From NCBI RefSeq assembly GCF_900890425.1, contig NZ_CAAHFG010000004.1:912330-976329 (forward strand): 64,000 bases of DNA, read 5' to 3'. Numbering within the stretch: position 1 is the stretch's first letter; each line of letters begins with the position of its first letter. Positions 49,558 to 58,499 of the stretch are shown here, piece by piece. This stretch comes from Pontiella desulfatans (GTDB lineage: Bacteria; Verrucomicrobiota; Kiritimatiellia; Kiritimatiellales; Pontiellaceae). The position numbers were made by a program, and so were the translations under genes. A model generated the notes under the pieces. That model saw only the letters and a program-made list of their open reading frames with translations, was not told the DNA's origin and did no database searches.

Positions 49558-50961
49558 TCAACGCTTCGCCTCCAGCAGCGTTTTCAGCTTAGCCACGAGC
49601 TCCGGCTGCTTTTCGGCAATGTTGAGGGTTTCTTTTTCGGGGGAGGTGTGGTCGTAGAGTTCAACGAAGCCGTCTTTCTGGTGCACGATGATGCGGTGGG
49701 TGTCGGTGCGTAGCGTTGCTTTGTCGGCGCGGTAGGCGAGGGCGGTGTGGCCGGCGGCGGAGGGGTCGTTGAGCTGCGGCAGCAACGATTCGCCTTGGGC
49801 AAAGGTTGGTTTTTCAACGCCGGTGAGGTCGCACAACGTCGGGAAGAGGTCGAGCGTTTCCACCACGGCATCGGTTTTTGCGCCGGGATGGCCGATGCCC
49901 GGATAGTAGACGATGAGCGGCGAGTGGAGCGCTTCCTCGAAGAGGCTGTGCTTGCCCCAGATCGCATGTTCGCCCAGGTGCCAGCCGTGGTCGCCCCAGA
50001 CCACGACGATGGTGTTTTTGTCTGCGCCGGTTGCCTTCAGGGCGGCCAGAATGTCGCCGACATGCTTGTCGGCATAGGTGACGCAGGCGGCATAGTGCCG
50101 GCGCACCTCTTCGGAAAAGGCGGGGTCTGTGCGCGGGTCCTTGCCCCAGCGGTTGTATTTCATGAATTCGCCGGAGCTGTGCCAAGTGGTTTTTCCCTGC
50201 GGCTTTTCCGGATGCGGAACCGGCGGGAGCTGCACGCCGTTATAGGGTTCCATGTATTTTGCCGGCGCGCCGAACGGCAGGTGGGGCTTGATGAGGCCGA
50301 TGGCGAGGAAGAACGGCTTGCCCGCTTCCGCAAGCTCGCCGAGCTGCCTGATGCCCTCCTCGGCAATCAGCCCGTCGGGATAGATGGTGTCGGGGCCTGC
50401 CGTGCTTTGGAACAGATCCATTTTGCCGGCCTGCTTGCGGATTTCGCCATGGGCCAGGCCGTGCATGGCGCCAACGGGGGTTTCCCACTCGCCGCACGGC
50501 ATCAGGTGCCGCGACCACGCATTCGGGATTTCAATCTTCGAATCATCGTTCCAATCGTTTCCCCCGCGCCCGCCGGGATGGTGCGAAACCTTGCCGACGG
50601 ACACCGTGGTGTAGCCGTGGGTGCGGAACCATTCCGGCATGCTCGGCGGAACCGAGGCCGGTTCCTTTTCCACTTGCGCGGCGCGTTTGAACAGGGCGTC
50701 GTTGCCGGGCGCGCCATAGCGGCCGGTTAGCAGCGTGCAGCGCGACGGGCCGCAGCTCGGGGCGTTGACATAGTGGCGGTGGAACGGGCGGCCCAGCTCC
50801 GCCAACCGGTCGATGTTGGGCGACTCGACATAGTCCGCCCCGAACGCTTTCAGCTCCGGGCGCAGGTCGTCGATGCACAGCAATAGGACGTTCCGGGGCG
50901 GGGGGGCGGCAAGGGCAGCAATGGCGGATAGTGTAATTAGCAAAACGATCTGTTTTTTCAT
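49558..50961 (-). CDS. Secreted iduronate-2-sulfatase-like S1 sulfatase
   Basis: The 467-residue protein has a signal peptide (1-19). The metal site [15 protein letters not shown] and the formylglycine Cys70 in [16 protein letters not shown] are those of the iduronate-2-sulfatase/choline-sulfatase-like branch. [23 protein letters not shown] and [13 protein letters not shown] follow. The ATG at 50961 was chosen where the signal peptide begins; the frame continues upstream without support. It may desulfate 2-O-sulfated sugar, as its relatives do, but this is inference. Confidence 0.9.
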   Translation of the reverse strand: MKKQIVLLITLSAIAALAAPPPRNVLLLCIDDLRPELKAFGADYVESPNIDRLAELGRPFHRHYVNAPSCGPSRCTLLTGRYGAPGNDALFKRAAQVEKEPASVPPSMPEWFRTHGYTTVSVGKVSHHPGGRGGNDWNDDSKIEIPNAWSRHLMPCGEWETPVGAMHGLAHGEIRKQAGKMDLFQSTAGPDTIYPDGLIAEEGIRQLGELAEAGKPFFLAIGLIKPHLPFGAPAKYMEPYNGVQLPPVPHPEKPQGKTTWHSSGEFMKYNRWGKDPRTDPAFSEEVRRHYAACVTYADKHVGDILAALKATGADKNTIVVVWGDHGWHLGEHAIWGKHSLFEEALHSPLIVYYPGIGHPGAKTDAVVETLDLFPTLCDLTGVEKPTFAQGESLLPQLNDPSAAGHTALAYRADKATLRTDTHRIIVHQKDGFVELYDHTSPEKETLNIAEKQPELVAKLKTLLEAKR

Positions 50962-51099
50962 GAAGGCTCCATTTATGGGATGGGACGGTGGCGGGAAACC
51001 ATAGTGGACAGAGTACACAAACCATCCGGCGCAAACCCGCCAGCGGCAGGGGGGGGTGCCGATGCCGTTTGCCGGTGTGGCGGGTCGGTTGGCGGAATC

Positions 51100-51127
51100 G
51101 CGCATTTCTTTTGCGGGAACGTATATT
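51100..51127 (+). promoter_or_regulatory. Shared motif (site G) and -10 box for the 51270 gene
   Basis: GCGCATTTCTTTTGCGGG (51100-51117), then 4 nt, then TATATT (51122-51127). This is the cleanest copy of the motif. The leader to the 51270 ATG is long (about 135 nt) and ends in GAGGAG. The 50962-51099 part of the gap carries only a weak minus-strand motif (about 51014-51040). Confidence 0.6.
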
Positions 51128-51269
51128 GAAGCGTTGGAGGTTTGGTGGTTTTTTAGAGACCATCAAGTCCAAGTCGGAGGGCGCAATGGCTTGTATGGTG
51201 TCCAGGCTAGGGAGTTTGGATGGAATATCAATTCGTTGAGCAACTAAACCCAATACTGAGGAGTACAGG

Positions 51270-53717
51270 ATGAAGAAATCACGAAAGCGAACAACATTTG
51301 CAATGGGCGCATGCCTGATGCTGGCCGTTTCGGCCCAGGCCGCGACATATGAGTTTACGTCGGGCGAAGGTTTCACGAACGGTGCCCTTGCCGGGCAGGC
51401 GGGCTGGTCTGGTGACAACGAGAACACCGTGAACACGAATGATGGCGGCAGCGTATTGTTCCCCGCCGCGGCAGCGTGGCGATCCAATTATGCCGCCGAC
51501 TCGTTCGATTCGGCCAACAACCGGTTCACGGCGGCCGCCGACTTGTCTTGGGTTGAGGCTGCCACCAACGGCGGCAACGATGTGGCCAGTATCCAGATCC
51601 AAGGCGGTGGGAATTCCATTCGCGGCTACATCACCCGCGTACAAAAGAAAAACCCCGAAGGCCACTCGGTGCTGTATGCCTTGAATATCAAGAACAGCCT
51701 GGATCAGGCCTGGGAATACGAAAACGTGAGCCAATCCGTTTTCGGTGTAAACGATGTTGATGATTTTGAAACCGACCCGATGCACCTCTCCATGACGCTG
51801 GAACGCGGCGCAAGCTCCAACGAGTGGGCCTATACCCTGTCGGTTTCCAATCGGGTCAGCGGCGACACCGTTGAGGTCTCCGGCGTAGACAAAACCAGCA
51901 GCAGCAACTTTTATGCGGCGGCAAGCTATGTTGCCGGCATCAATTCTTCCCGGGACGATTCAACCAGCGGATGCAGCAACCGCATGGTGCATGCCTTTTA
52001 CTTCGATGCAACCTATGTTGCACCGCCGGGGCCGACCATTGTTCGTTGGGGAACAGCGGGGGGCGATGTCAACATCGTGACCAACGGAACCCAGGACTTC
52101 GTACCCTATCCGGCATACACGGCATACGGCGACAATCGCGAATGCAATCCCATCATTGGAACCAACTACTATGCGGATGCAACCGACCGTTCACCGGTAT
52201 TCAACCATGCCGGTTCCAACGGATCGAACACCAAGAGCGTGACCGAAGACGGCAGTGGCGACTTTATTGCCTCGGCCAAGAACCAGCTGGCCTATCGCAA
52301 GATCGTGACGTGGGAAAACTTCCTGGTCGATAACCACACGCTGGACAGCCTTGCGGTTGAAACGCGCCGCAGCGCCAACAAAGGCGACGACTATTCCTAT
52401 TTCCGCTGGATCATCAAGAAAGGCACCGGCGAATGGTTTGCCAGCGCCGAGGTTCCCACGACTGCAGGCTTTGCCCTCTACGAAGAAAATGATCCGGCTG
52501 CAATCAGCTGGTACAGCTTCAACCCATACCAACAGATCGACAATGTGACTTTCGCATCCAACTCCACGGCCATTACCATGGATGATGTGTTCGTTGTTGG
52601 AACCTTCTCTTCGTTCACCAACTCGGATGGCGGATATTGCGCGCTCCAGACCCGCTACTTTGAAGCCACCGCCAATCCCGGCCAGGTTTCCGAAACCTTG
52701 CTGCAGTGGGGCGATACCGGGGGCGACACCAACCTGGTTTCGGCGACGCAGCAGTTTGTCGACCGCGGTACTTCCGATATCGAAAACTACACCGGCGGCA
52801 CAACCTCCACCCCGCCGATCGGCGTTGACTATTACCCGGACAATACCGACCGTTCGCCCGTCATCAATGCGGCGGTCAACCTGAAATGGGCCAACACCAT
52901 CGGAATTGGCGATGGCGATGACTCCATATACTACGCCCACAACAATGCGAACCTGGAAGGGATGTTTGTGTGGGAAGACTGGACCCAGGATCCGGCGGAA
53001 GTGGTTGCTCTTTCCATGGAGATCAAGCGTTCGGGTACAGGTAACTCTAACACGGTTGTGCGCTTCCTTGTTGAGAATAATGTAGGAGACTGGTTTGCCT
53101 CGGAACCGCTTGAAGTGACGACCAAGGATGCCTACACCAGCGTTGTGGGCAATGCGGGCGGTATGACCTGGTTTGAGTTCACCCCAATGAACAGCAAGGT
53201 GGTGGGCTTTGGGGCGGTGGCCTCGCCGGCGATGACCAATATTGTATCGGCCGGCTACTATGTGCAGGCCCAAGGCCCGGGGGCTTGGAATGCCGTGAAC
53301 ACGCGATTGTTCCGGGTTTCCGGCTATGCCGAAAGCACTGAACCTCCCGCATCGTCCTACGAAATCTGGGCGGCTCTCAAGGGCCTGACTCCCGGCGTGA
53401 ACGATGGCAAGGCCGACCACGCCGACTCCGATACCCTCAACAACTGGGGCGAGTATGTCTTTGGCGGCGATCCGCTCGACGGTGGAAACATCGGCTCGCA
53501 GCCCGTGCTGGGCGCCGGGGCCGGCGAATATGTCTGCTACCTCATCGGCGATGACGCCGTACGGGCCGTCGTGAAGGCCACCGACAATCTGACCATGCCG
53601 AATTGGCAGCCCATCGCCACCAACGATGTCAGCGCCACCGACGGCGTGCTTGGCGCCTACACCAACGCGGTCGATACTTCAGGCGGCAAGCTCTTCCTGA
53701 AACTCGAAGTGGAATAA
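51270..53717 (+). CDS. Secreted modular protein with two novel tandem modules, no catalytic domain
   Basis: The 815-residue protein has a signal peptide (1-24, ending AQA) and an N-terminal lectin-like beta-sandwich (about 25-250). Two tandem copies of a ~210-residue module follow (256-467, 477-686); each has W-G-x-x-GGD near its start, then YYxDxTDRSPV and WFAS. A C-terminal tail (about 690-815) has DHADSDTLNNWGEYVFGGDP. The same module occurs once in the GH42-like protein at 58500. No acid/base pair of a known hydrolase is evident; binding of polysaccharide at the surface is a reasonable guess. Site G and GAGGAG lie upstream. Confidence 0.75.
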   Translation: MKKSRKRTTFAMGACLMLAVSAQAATYEFTSGEGFTNGALAGQAGWSGDNENTVNTNDGGSVLFPAAAAWRSNYAADSFDSANNRFTAAADLSWVEAATNGGNDVASIQIQGGGNSIRGYITRVQKKNPEGHSVLYALNIKNSLDQAWEYENVSQSVFGVNDVDDFETDPMHLSMTLERGASSNEWAYTLSVSNRVSGDTVEVSGVDKTSSSNFYAAASYVAGINSSRDDSTSGCSNRMVHAFYFDATYVAPPGPTIVRWGTAGGDVNIVTNGTQDFVPYPAYTAYGDNRECNPIIGTNYYADATDRSPVFNHAGSNGSNTKSVTEDGSGDFIASAKNQLAYRKIVTWENFLVDNHTLDSLAVETRRSANKGDDYSYFRWIIKKGTGEWFASAEVPTTAGFALYEENDPAAISWYSFNPYQQIDNVTFASNSTAITMDDVFVVGTFSSFTNSDGGYCALQTRYFEATANPGQVSETLLQWGDTGGDTNLVSATQQFVDRGTSDIENYTGGTTSTPPIGVDYYPDNTDRSPVINAAVNLKWANTIGIGDGDDSIYYAHNNANLEGMFVWEDWTQDPAEVVALSMEIKRSGTGNSNTVVRFLVENNVGDWFASEPLEVTTKDAYTSVVGNAGGMTWFEFTPMNSKVVGFGAVASPAMTNIVSAGYYVQAQGPGAWNAVNTRLFRVSGYAESTEPPASSYEIWAALKGLTPGVNDGKADHADSDTLNNWGEYVFGGDPLDGGNIGSQPVLGAGAGEYVCYLIGDDAVRAVVKATDNLTMPNWQPIATNDVSATDGVLGAYTNAVDTSGGKLFLKLEVE

Positions 53718-53764
53718 GGCGATGGAGGGGCGGGTGCCACCCCGTCCGCCGTGCTTCGAACACG

Positions 53765-53790
53765 AACCCCGTCCCCGTGGCGGGGTTTTT
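53765..53790 (+). terminator. Intrinsic terminator after the 51270 gene
   Basis: AACCCCG / CGGGGTT with a 9-nt loop, followed by TTTTT. A GC-rich inverted stretch (53726-53748, GGGGCGGGT...ACCCCGTCC) precedes it. Confidence 0.75.
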
Positions 53791-53812
53791 CGTTTGGGCG
53801 CATGGCAAGATG

Positions 53813-53842
53813 GCGCATGTTTTTTGCCGCAATGGGTATGGC
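53813..53842 (+). promoter_or_regulatory. Shared motif (site I) for the second GH27 gene
   Basis: GCGCATGTTTTTTGCCGC (53813-53830), with a -10-like TATGGC at about 53837. It supports the downstream start at 53885, because a start at 53858 would leave almost no leader. Confidence 0.5.
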
Positions 53843-53884
53843 ATCGGAGGGTACGAAATGGTTCTCTTATCCGAGGAGCAAACA

Positions 53885-55465
53885 ATGGCCAATGCGATGG
53901 TCAAACAGGTTGGGAAGGAAGCACACGCCAACGACGCGTCGTTGGTCTACGATCCACCGTGCGGGGAGGGGAAATATATACTGACCCCGCCCGCATCGCC
54001 CCGGCCGCGCCTCCATGGGCCGGCGGTCTTCGGAGTCCGCCCCGGCGCGCCCTTCCTCTACACCATTCCGGCAACCGGGGAAAAACCGATCCGCTATTCC
54101 GTGGTGGGCCTTCCCGCCGGATTGCGCGTCGATGCGCAATCCGGCGTGGTTTCCGGAACCATCGAGGACCGCACGCCGCGTGAATATGCCCTGACGCTGA
54201 AAGCGGAAAACGAACGGGGAACCGCCGAAAAACCCTTCACCATTTTCGTGGGCGACACGATCTGCCTGACGCCGCCGATGGGCTGGAACTCCTGGAACTG
54301 CTGGCAGGGCGATGTGAGCCAGAAGCATGTGTACGACTCGGCCGTCTCCATGGTGACCCAGGGACTCCGCGACGTTGGATGGAGCTACATCAACATCGAC
54401 GATGCGTGGCAGGGCCTGCGCGGCGGCGAATTCAACGCCATCCAGCCCGATCCCGACAAGTTTCCCGACATCCAGGCGATGTGCAACGAAATCCATGCGC
54501 TGGGCCTCAAGGTCGGGATCTATTCAACGCCGTGGGTCACCACCTATGCCGGCCGCATCGGCGGTTCGTCCGACACGCCCGAAGGCGAGTGGAGCAAGGA
54601 GGTCCATGCCCCGGACGACTATCGCCCCTCGAAGGTGTCCTACCGGGTTGCCCCCTATGTGTTCGATGAAAACGATGCGGCGCAGTGGGCCGCCTGGGGG
54701 ATCGACTATCTGAAGTACGACTGGAGGCCGAACGATCCCGAAAGCACGATCCGCATGGCCGAGGCGCTCAAGGGCTGCGGGCGCGATGTGGTCTATTCCC
54801 TCTCCAACGGTGCGCCCATCGAGCATGCCGAACTCTATGGCCGCATTGCCAACTGCTGGCGCACCGCAGGCGATCTGAAAGACCGGTGGGACCAGGACGG
54901 GTGCCACCTCAACATTATCGAACAGTGGGAGCAGCACCGCAACTGGATCGAGCAGGGTATGCGCGGCGGTCCCGGCCATTTCCCGGATCCGGATATGCTC
55001 GTGGTCGGCGAGTTGGTGACCAGCCACGAAGCCGAGCATGCCATTGCGCCATCCCAGCTGACCCCCGATGAGCAGTACAGCCACATTTCGTTGTGGGTGC
55101 TCTGGGCGGCGCCGCTTTTGATCGGCTGCCCGATCGAAACCCTGGATGCCTTTACGCTCAACCTGCTGACCAACTCCGAGGTGCTCGAGGTGCACCAGGA
55201 TTCCGTCGCCGTGCCCGGCATCTCGGTGCGCATCCAGGATGGTATCGAAATCGTCGTGAAGGAGCTGGCCGATGGCGGCAAGGCGATCGGCCTGTTCAAT
55301 CTCAACGACGAGGCGCAGGTGGTGACGCTCGATTGGCGGGAGGCCGGCCTTGAAGGCAAGCAAACCCTCCGCGACCTTTGGCGGCAAACCGACCTCGGTG
55401 TTTTTGAAGATCGGTTCAGCGCGCGCGTCCGTTCGCACGGAGTAGTGTTGATTCGAACCCAATAA
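53885..55465 (+). CDS. GH27 alpha-galactosidase without recognisable export signal
   Basis: The protein of about 526 residues resembles the 31589 lipoprotein from VYDPP onward: the same Ig-like domain (LHGPAVFGVRPGAPFLYTIPATG) and the GH27 barrel (LTPPMGWNSWN, INIDDAW, DYLKYDWRPND with the nucleophile, CWRTAGDLKDRW with the acid/base, GGPGHFPDPDML). Its N-terminus (MANAMVKQVGKEAHANDAS) has no signal peptide or lipobox, so it may be cytoplasmic or may have lost its signal. The ATG at 53885 has GAGGAG 6 nt upstream; 53858, also with GGAGG, is an alternative but adds no signal. The next sulfatase starts 60 nt later. Confidence 0.85.
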   Translation: MANAMVKQVGKEAHANDASLVYDPPCGEGKYILTPPASPRPRLHGPAVFGVRPGAPFLYTIPATGEKPIRYSVVGLPAGLRVDAQSGVVSGTIEDRTPREYALTLKAENERGTAEKPFTIFVGDTICLTPPMGWNSWNCWQGDVSQKHVYDSAVSMVTQGLRDVGWSYINIDDAWQGLRGGEFNAIQPDPDKFPDIQAMCNEIHALGLKVGIYSTPWVTTYAGRIGGSSDTPEGEWSKEVHAPDDYRPSKVSYRVAPYVFDENDAAQWAAWGIDYLKYDWRPNDPESTIRMAEALKGCGRDVVYSLSNGAPIEHAELYGRIANCWRTAGDLKDRWDQDGCHLNIIEQWEQHRNWIEQGMRGGPGHFPDPDMLVVGELVTSHEAEHAIAPSQLTPDEQYSHISLWVLWAAPLLIGCPIETLDAFTLNLLTNSEVLEVHQDSVAVPGISVRIQDGIEIVVKELADGGKAIGLFNLNDEAQVVTLDWREAGLEGKQTLRDLWRQTDLGVFEDRFSARVRSHGVVLIRTQ

Positions 55466-55525
55466 TTTGGTCAGATTCGACGCTCCCGTCCCCATTTACA
55501 GATATGGATAACCAAAGGTTTTGAT

Positions 55526-57067
55526 ATGAAGATGTTTCGTTCACTGGCACTGTTTCCCTTGTTTATTGGCTTGGCGGTCTCTGCGGCGCAGAGGCCCAAC
55601 GTGGTCATCATCTATGGCGACGACGTTGGCTTTGCCGACATCGGCATCAACGGCTCGGTCATGATTCCAACGCCGAACATCGACCAGCTGGCCCTGGAAG
55701 GGCTCAACTTTACCGACGGCCACTGCTCGGCGGCCACCTGCACGCCGTCGCGCTTCTCGATGCTCACCGGCCTCCTGGCCTTCCGCCACAACGCGCGCGT
55801 GCTGCCGCCCGACGCCCCGCTGCTCATCCCGACCGACAAGCTGACGCTGCCCAAGCTGTTCAAGCAGGCCGGCTACCACACCGCCGTCATCGGCAAGTGG
55901 CACCTCGGCATCGGAACCCCGGGCGTCCAGACCGACTGGAACGGCGACGTCAAGCCCGGGCCGCTCGAGATCGGCTTCGACTATTCCTTCCTGCTGCCCT
56001 CCACCAACGACCGCGTCCCGTGCGTCTACCTCCGCAACCACCGCGTTGTCAACCACGACCCCAACGATCCGATTCACGTCGGCAAAACGCTCAACGATGT
56101 TCAGAAACCCGGCAGCACGCAATATCCCGATGGCCGAACCAACCGCGAGTCCATGACCGTCTACCAGAGCACCCACGGGCACAACGACAGCGTCATCAAC
56201 GGCATCGGCCGCATCGGCTACATGTCCGGCGGAAAGGCCGCGCTATGGGACGAGCAAACCATCTCCGATGTCTTTGTCGACGAAGCCCACGCCTACATCA
56301 AGGAGCACAGGAAGGAGCCCTTTTTCCTCTACTTCGCCTCGCAGGATATCCACGTTCCGCGCTATCCGCACCCGCGCTTCCAGGGCGCCACCCAGCTCGG
56401 CCACCGCGGCGACGCCATGGTGGCGTTCGACTGGACGGTCGGCCAGATCATGCGCGCGCTCAAGAAATACGACCTCGAGCAAAACACCATCGTCATCTTT
56501 TCCTCCGACAACGGCCCCGTCTACGACGACGGCTATGCCGACGGCACCACGGTGCTCTGCTCGCAGGAGGAATCCGACCGCGGGCACGATGCCTCCAGCG
56601 TCTGGCGCGGCGGAAAATACCAGATCTACGAAGGCGGCACCCGCGTACCGTTCATCATCCGCTGGCCCGCCAAGATCAAGCCCGGCCTCTCCCCGGCCAT
56701 GGTAAACCAGGTCGACTTCATGGCCTCCTTCGCCCACCTGCTCGGCGTCGAGCTGCCCGAAAACGAAGCCATCGACAGCCGCAATATCCTCCCCGCCTTC
56801 CTCGGGGAGACCAAGGTTGGCCACCAATACATGGTCGAGGAATCCTTTGGCCTCGCCCTGCGCGACCGCCACTGGAAATATATCGAACCCGTCCAGCCCA
56901 AATGGCCCCAGGGCCGCGACCCCATCGAGGAATCGCTGCACGACCTCAACGCCGATCCCGCCGAGCAAGTCAACTTTGCCCCGCTCCATCCCGAAAAGGC
57001 CGAAAACATGAAAGCCATCCTCAATAAACTACGCACCGGAACCGGCGCCCGCGGAACGATTCAGTAG
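55526..57067 (+). CDS. Secreted S1-family arylsulfatase
   Basis: The 513-residue protein has a signal peptide (1-20). The metal site IIYGDDVGFAD, the formylglycine Cys72 in AATCTPSRFSMLTG, VIGKWHLGIG and IFSSDNGPVYDDG (metal and active-site residues) are those of arylsulfatase A-like enzymes. The C-terminus is short. It is probably cotranscribed with the GH27 gene and ends at a terminator. Confidence 0.92.
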   Translation: MKMFRSLALFPLFIGLAVSAAQRPNVVIIYGDDVGFADIGINGSVMIPTPNIDQLALEGLNFTDGHCSAATCTPSRFSMLTGLLAFRHNARVLPPDAPLLIPTDKLTLPKLFKQAGYHTAVIGKWHLGIGTPGVQTDWNGDVKPGPLEIGFDYSFLLPSTNDRVPCVYLRNHRVVNHDPNDPIHVGKTLNDVQKPGSTQYPDGRTNRESMTVYQSTHGHNDSVINGIGRIGYMSGGKAALWDEQTISDVFVDEAHAYIKEHRKEPFFLYFASQDIHVPRYPHPRFQGATQLGHRGDAMVAFDWTVGQIMRALKKYDLEQNTIVIFSSDNGPVYDDGYADGTTVLCSQEESDRGHDASSVWRGGKYQIYEGGTRVPFIIRWPAKIKPGLSPAMVNQVDFMASFAHLLGVELPENEAIDSRNILPAFLGETKVGHQYMVEESFGLALRDRHWKYIEPVQPKWPQGRDPIEESLHDLNADPAEQVNFAPLHPEKAENMKAILNKLRTGTGARGTIQ

Positions 57068-57099
57068 CACCTGCGGCAAACAGCGCGGATGGTAGGCAG

Positions 57100-57127
57100 A
57101 AAACCATTTCCCGGTGCGGGTGGTTTT
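57100..57127 (+). terminator. Intrinsic terminator after the 55526 sulfatase
   Basis: AAAACCA / TGGTTTT outer stem and CCCG / CGGG inner stem around a GTG loop, followed by a T run, 32 nt after the stop. Confidence 0.75.
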
Positions 57128-57256
57128 TTTGAACCACTGATTCACACCAATGAACACGAATTCCCCTCTGCGTCCGCACCGAAAAATAGTCATGTCGTTA
57201 ATCGTCTTGTGAAAAAAAAACTGGTTGGAGGGCGAGGTTCCATCCGAGCCGTTCGT

Positions 57257-57302
57257 GGAGGGGCGGACGCTGCCCGCCCGGGCGCACGGCGTGCGCCCCT
57301 CC
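57257..57302. repeat. GC-rich nested palindrome
   Basis: Outer arms GGAGGGGCG / CGCCCCTCC and an inner perfect hairpin GGGCGCAC-GGC-GTGCGCCC (57280-57298). It lies in the 500-nt gap after the sulfatase. It has REP character. Confidence 0.65.
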
Positions 57303-57477
57303 ATCCGCCGCTTCCCCTTCGCAACCCCACCGTCGATCCTCGCCGAGCTGGCTCTTTCGGAATCGCCGGCCTCCAATCCTTGGAAAGAAACATGAATAAT
57401 AACATGGCGACGGGGGCTCGTGCTCCATACCATCCCCATAGATAAGCCGGACGAGCCGGGGTGGCTCAGTCCAACAA

Positions 57478-57548
57478 GATTTTATCCTCCTGCTCTTCAA
57501 CCTGCTTCAACAGAGAGGACGTTTGGGGAAGCAGGAGGGATAAAATCC
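57478..57548. repeat. Inverted repeat just upstream of the 57570 gene
   Basis: Arms GATTTTATCCTCCTGCT (from 57478) and AGCAGGAGGGATAAAATCC (57530-57548) pair over about 17 positions with one bulge. It may lie in the promoter/leader of the next gene. The rest of 57128-57569 has no gene. Confidence 0.65.
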
Positions 57549-57569
57549 TAATCGTTCGGTACATAAAAA

Positions 57570-57899
57570 ATGAATGATGTTTCAGAATATACGTTGCTAG
57601 ATAAATTCAGCCTTCATCAAGGGAAGATCGCCTGCGATTTATTCGAAGAGAAACGCATTGATTTTCAAATCGAAATGGCTGACTCCCCACATCAGGATAT
57701 TAAGCCATGGCAATCGTTATGGGGAGGATCATTTGGGACAGAAGAAACCTCTGTAAATATCTATGTTCTGAAATCGTCACTTGAACAATGCATCACAATT
57801 CTAAATGAACATAAAAATAAACCGAATAAGGATCAAAAAGGGGGGCGGGCGTGCTTCAAGGAAGCACCACTAGAGCCGGCTAAGGTGCCGGTCTTTTGA
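57570..57899 (+). CDS. Small DUF2007-like protein
   Basis: The 109-residue protein has a compact N-terminal part (LLDKFSLHQGKIACDLFEEKRIDFQIEMAD... SVNIYVLKSSLEQCITIL) like DUF2007 putative signal-transducing proteins (about 70 residues). The last ~25 residues are coded by a region of two terminator-like hairpins, so the natural protein may once have ended earlier. The function is unknown. The gene is AT-richer than its surroundings. Confidence 0.5.
   Translation: MNDVSEYTLLDKFSLHQGKIACDLFEEKRIDFQIEMADSPHQDIKPWQSLWGGSFGTEETSVNIYVLKSSLEQCITILNEHKNKPNKDQKGGRACFKEAPLEPAKVPVF
57851..57897 (+). terminator. Double hairpin terminator overlapping the end of the 57570 frame
   Basis: A perfect hairpin GTGCTTC-AAG-GAAGCAC (57851-57867) is followed by CCGGC-TAAGGT-GCCGG (57876-57891) and TTTT. 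Both lie within the annotated C-terminal codons. Confidence 0.6.
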
Positions 57900-57982
57900 T
57901 CTTTGTAAAAAAGGATTATTCGGGTCCGACTGTGCGGACGGCCGACAGAGCCGGGGCGGCTATGGATGGTTGCCCGTTTGGC

Positions 57983-58201
57983 GGGGCAGGCGGGACGCCC
58001 GCGGTACAGCAATCGGTACGCCGGCGGTGCGGCGCCATTTCCCGACGGGTGCAAGAAAGCCCCCGCTCCGTTGGAAGCACCCCTCGATCCTGTTCGCTCG
58101 CGCCAACGGATGAGGCCGGTTTCGGGCAGAAGCATTATACGGCAGAAAGCTTCGGTGCTGGGATCGGGTCGCACGGTGGGGCAGGCGGGCCGCCAGCGAT
58201 G
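57983..58201. repeat. Degenerate direct repeats in a non-coding stretch
   Basis: GGGGCAGGCGGG at 57983-57994 and 58178-58189, each followed by a similar CGCC-GCG stretch (about 20 of 24 positions match), lie in a 600-nt region (57900-58499) with no convincing gene. Open frames through it have biased composition (GGxxGxPPA type) and are not supported. Confidence 0.5.
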
Positions 58202-58414
58202 CCGAAAAAAGATCAGGCCGCCTAAGTCGTGTTATTCAGGAAAGGTGATGCGCGCAAAAATGCGATGGCTTTGTACCTTGGCTCTACGTAGATTTTAGAG
58301 GCAACGAATGCATGGAACACGAAGTGAGAGTGCCAGCTTCAGTTCAAGAGGTTTTTGATAAATTGTTTTCGGCCTTTCCGGCGGTTGCGGTCGGTAGGGC
58401 GGTGTGGCGCAAAC

Positions 58415-58446
58415 GCGCATGTTTTTTGTGGGTTCCTCTATATGAT
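58415..58446 (+). promoter_or_regulatory. Shared motif (site J) and -10 box for the GH42-like gene
   Basis: GCGCATGTTTTTTGTGGG (58415-58432), preceded by GGCGCAAAC, then TATATGAT (58439-58446) as a -10. The start at 58500 leaves a leader of about 47 nt. Confidence 0.6.
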
Positions 58447-58499
58447 TCTTGCCGGTTTCATGTTTGATTAAACCGATCCGGCCATGGGCGGCCGGTGAG

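Noticed and set aside
24255-58201. CRISPR array among the many palindromic repeats
   Set aside because: The repeats are scattered, of different sequence, and never occur as regularly spaced units with unique spacers.
57896-58298. Open frames in the 57.9-58.3 kb gap
   Set aside because: They run through repeats, have GGxGxPPA-type low-complexity composition and no start signals.
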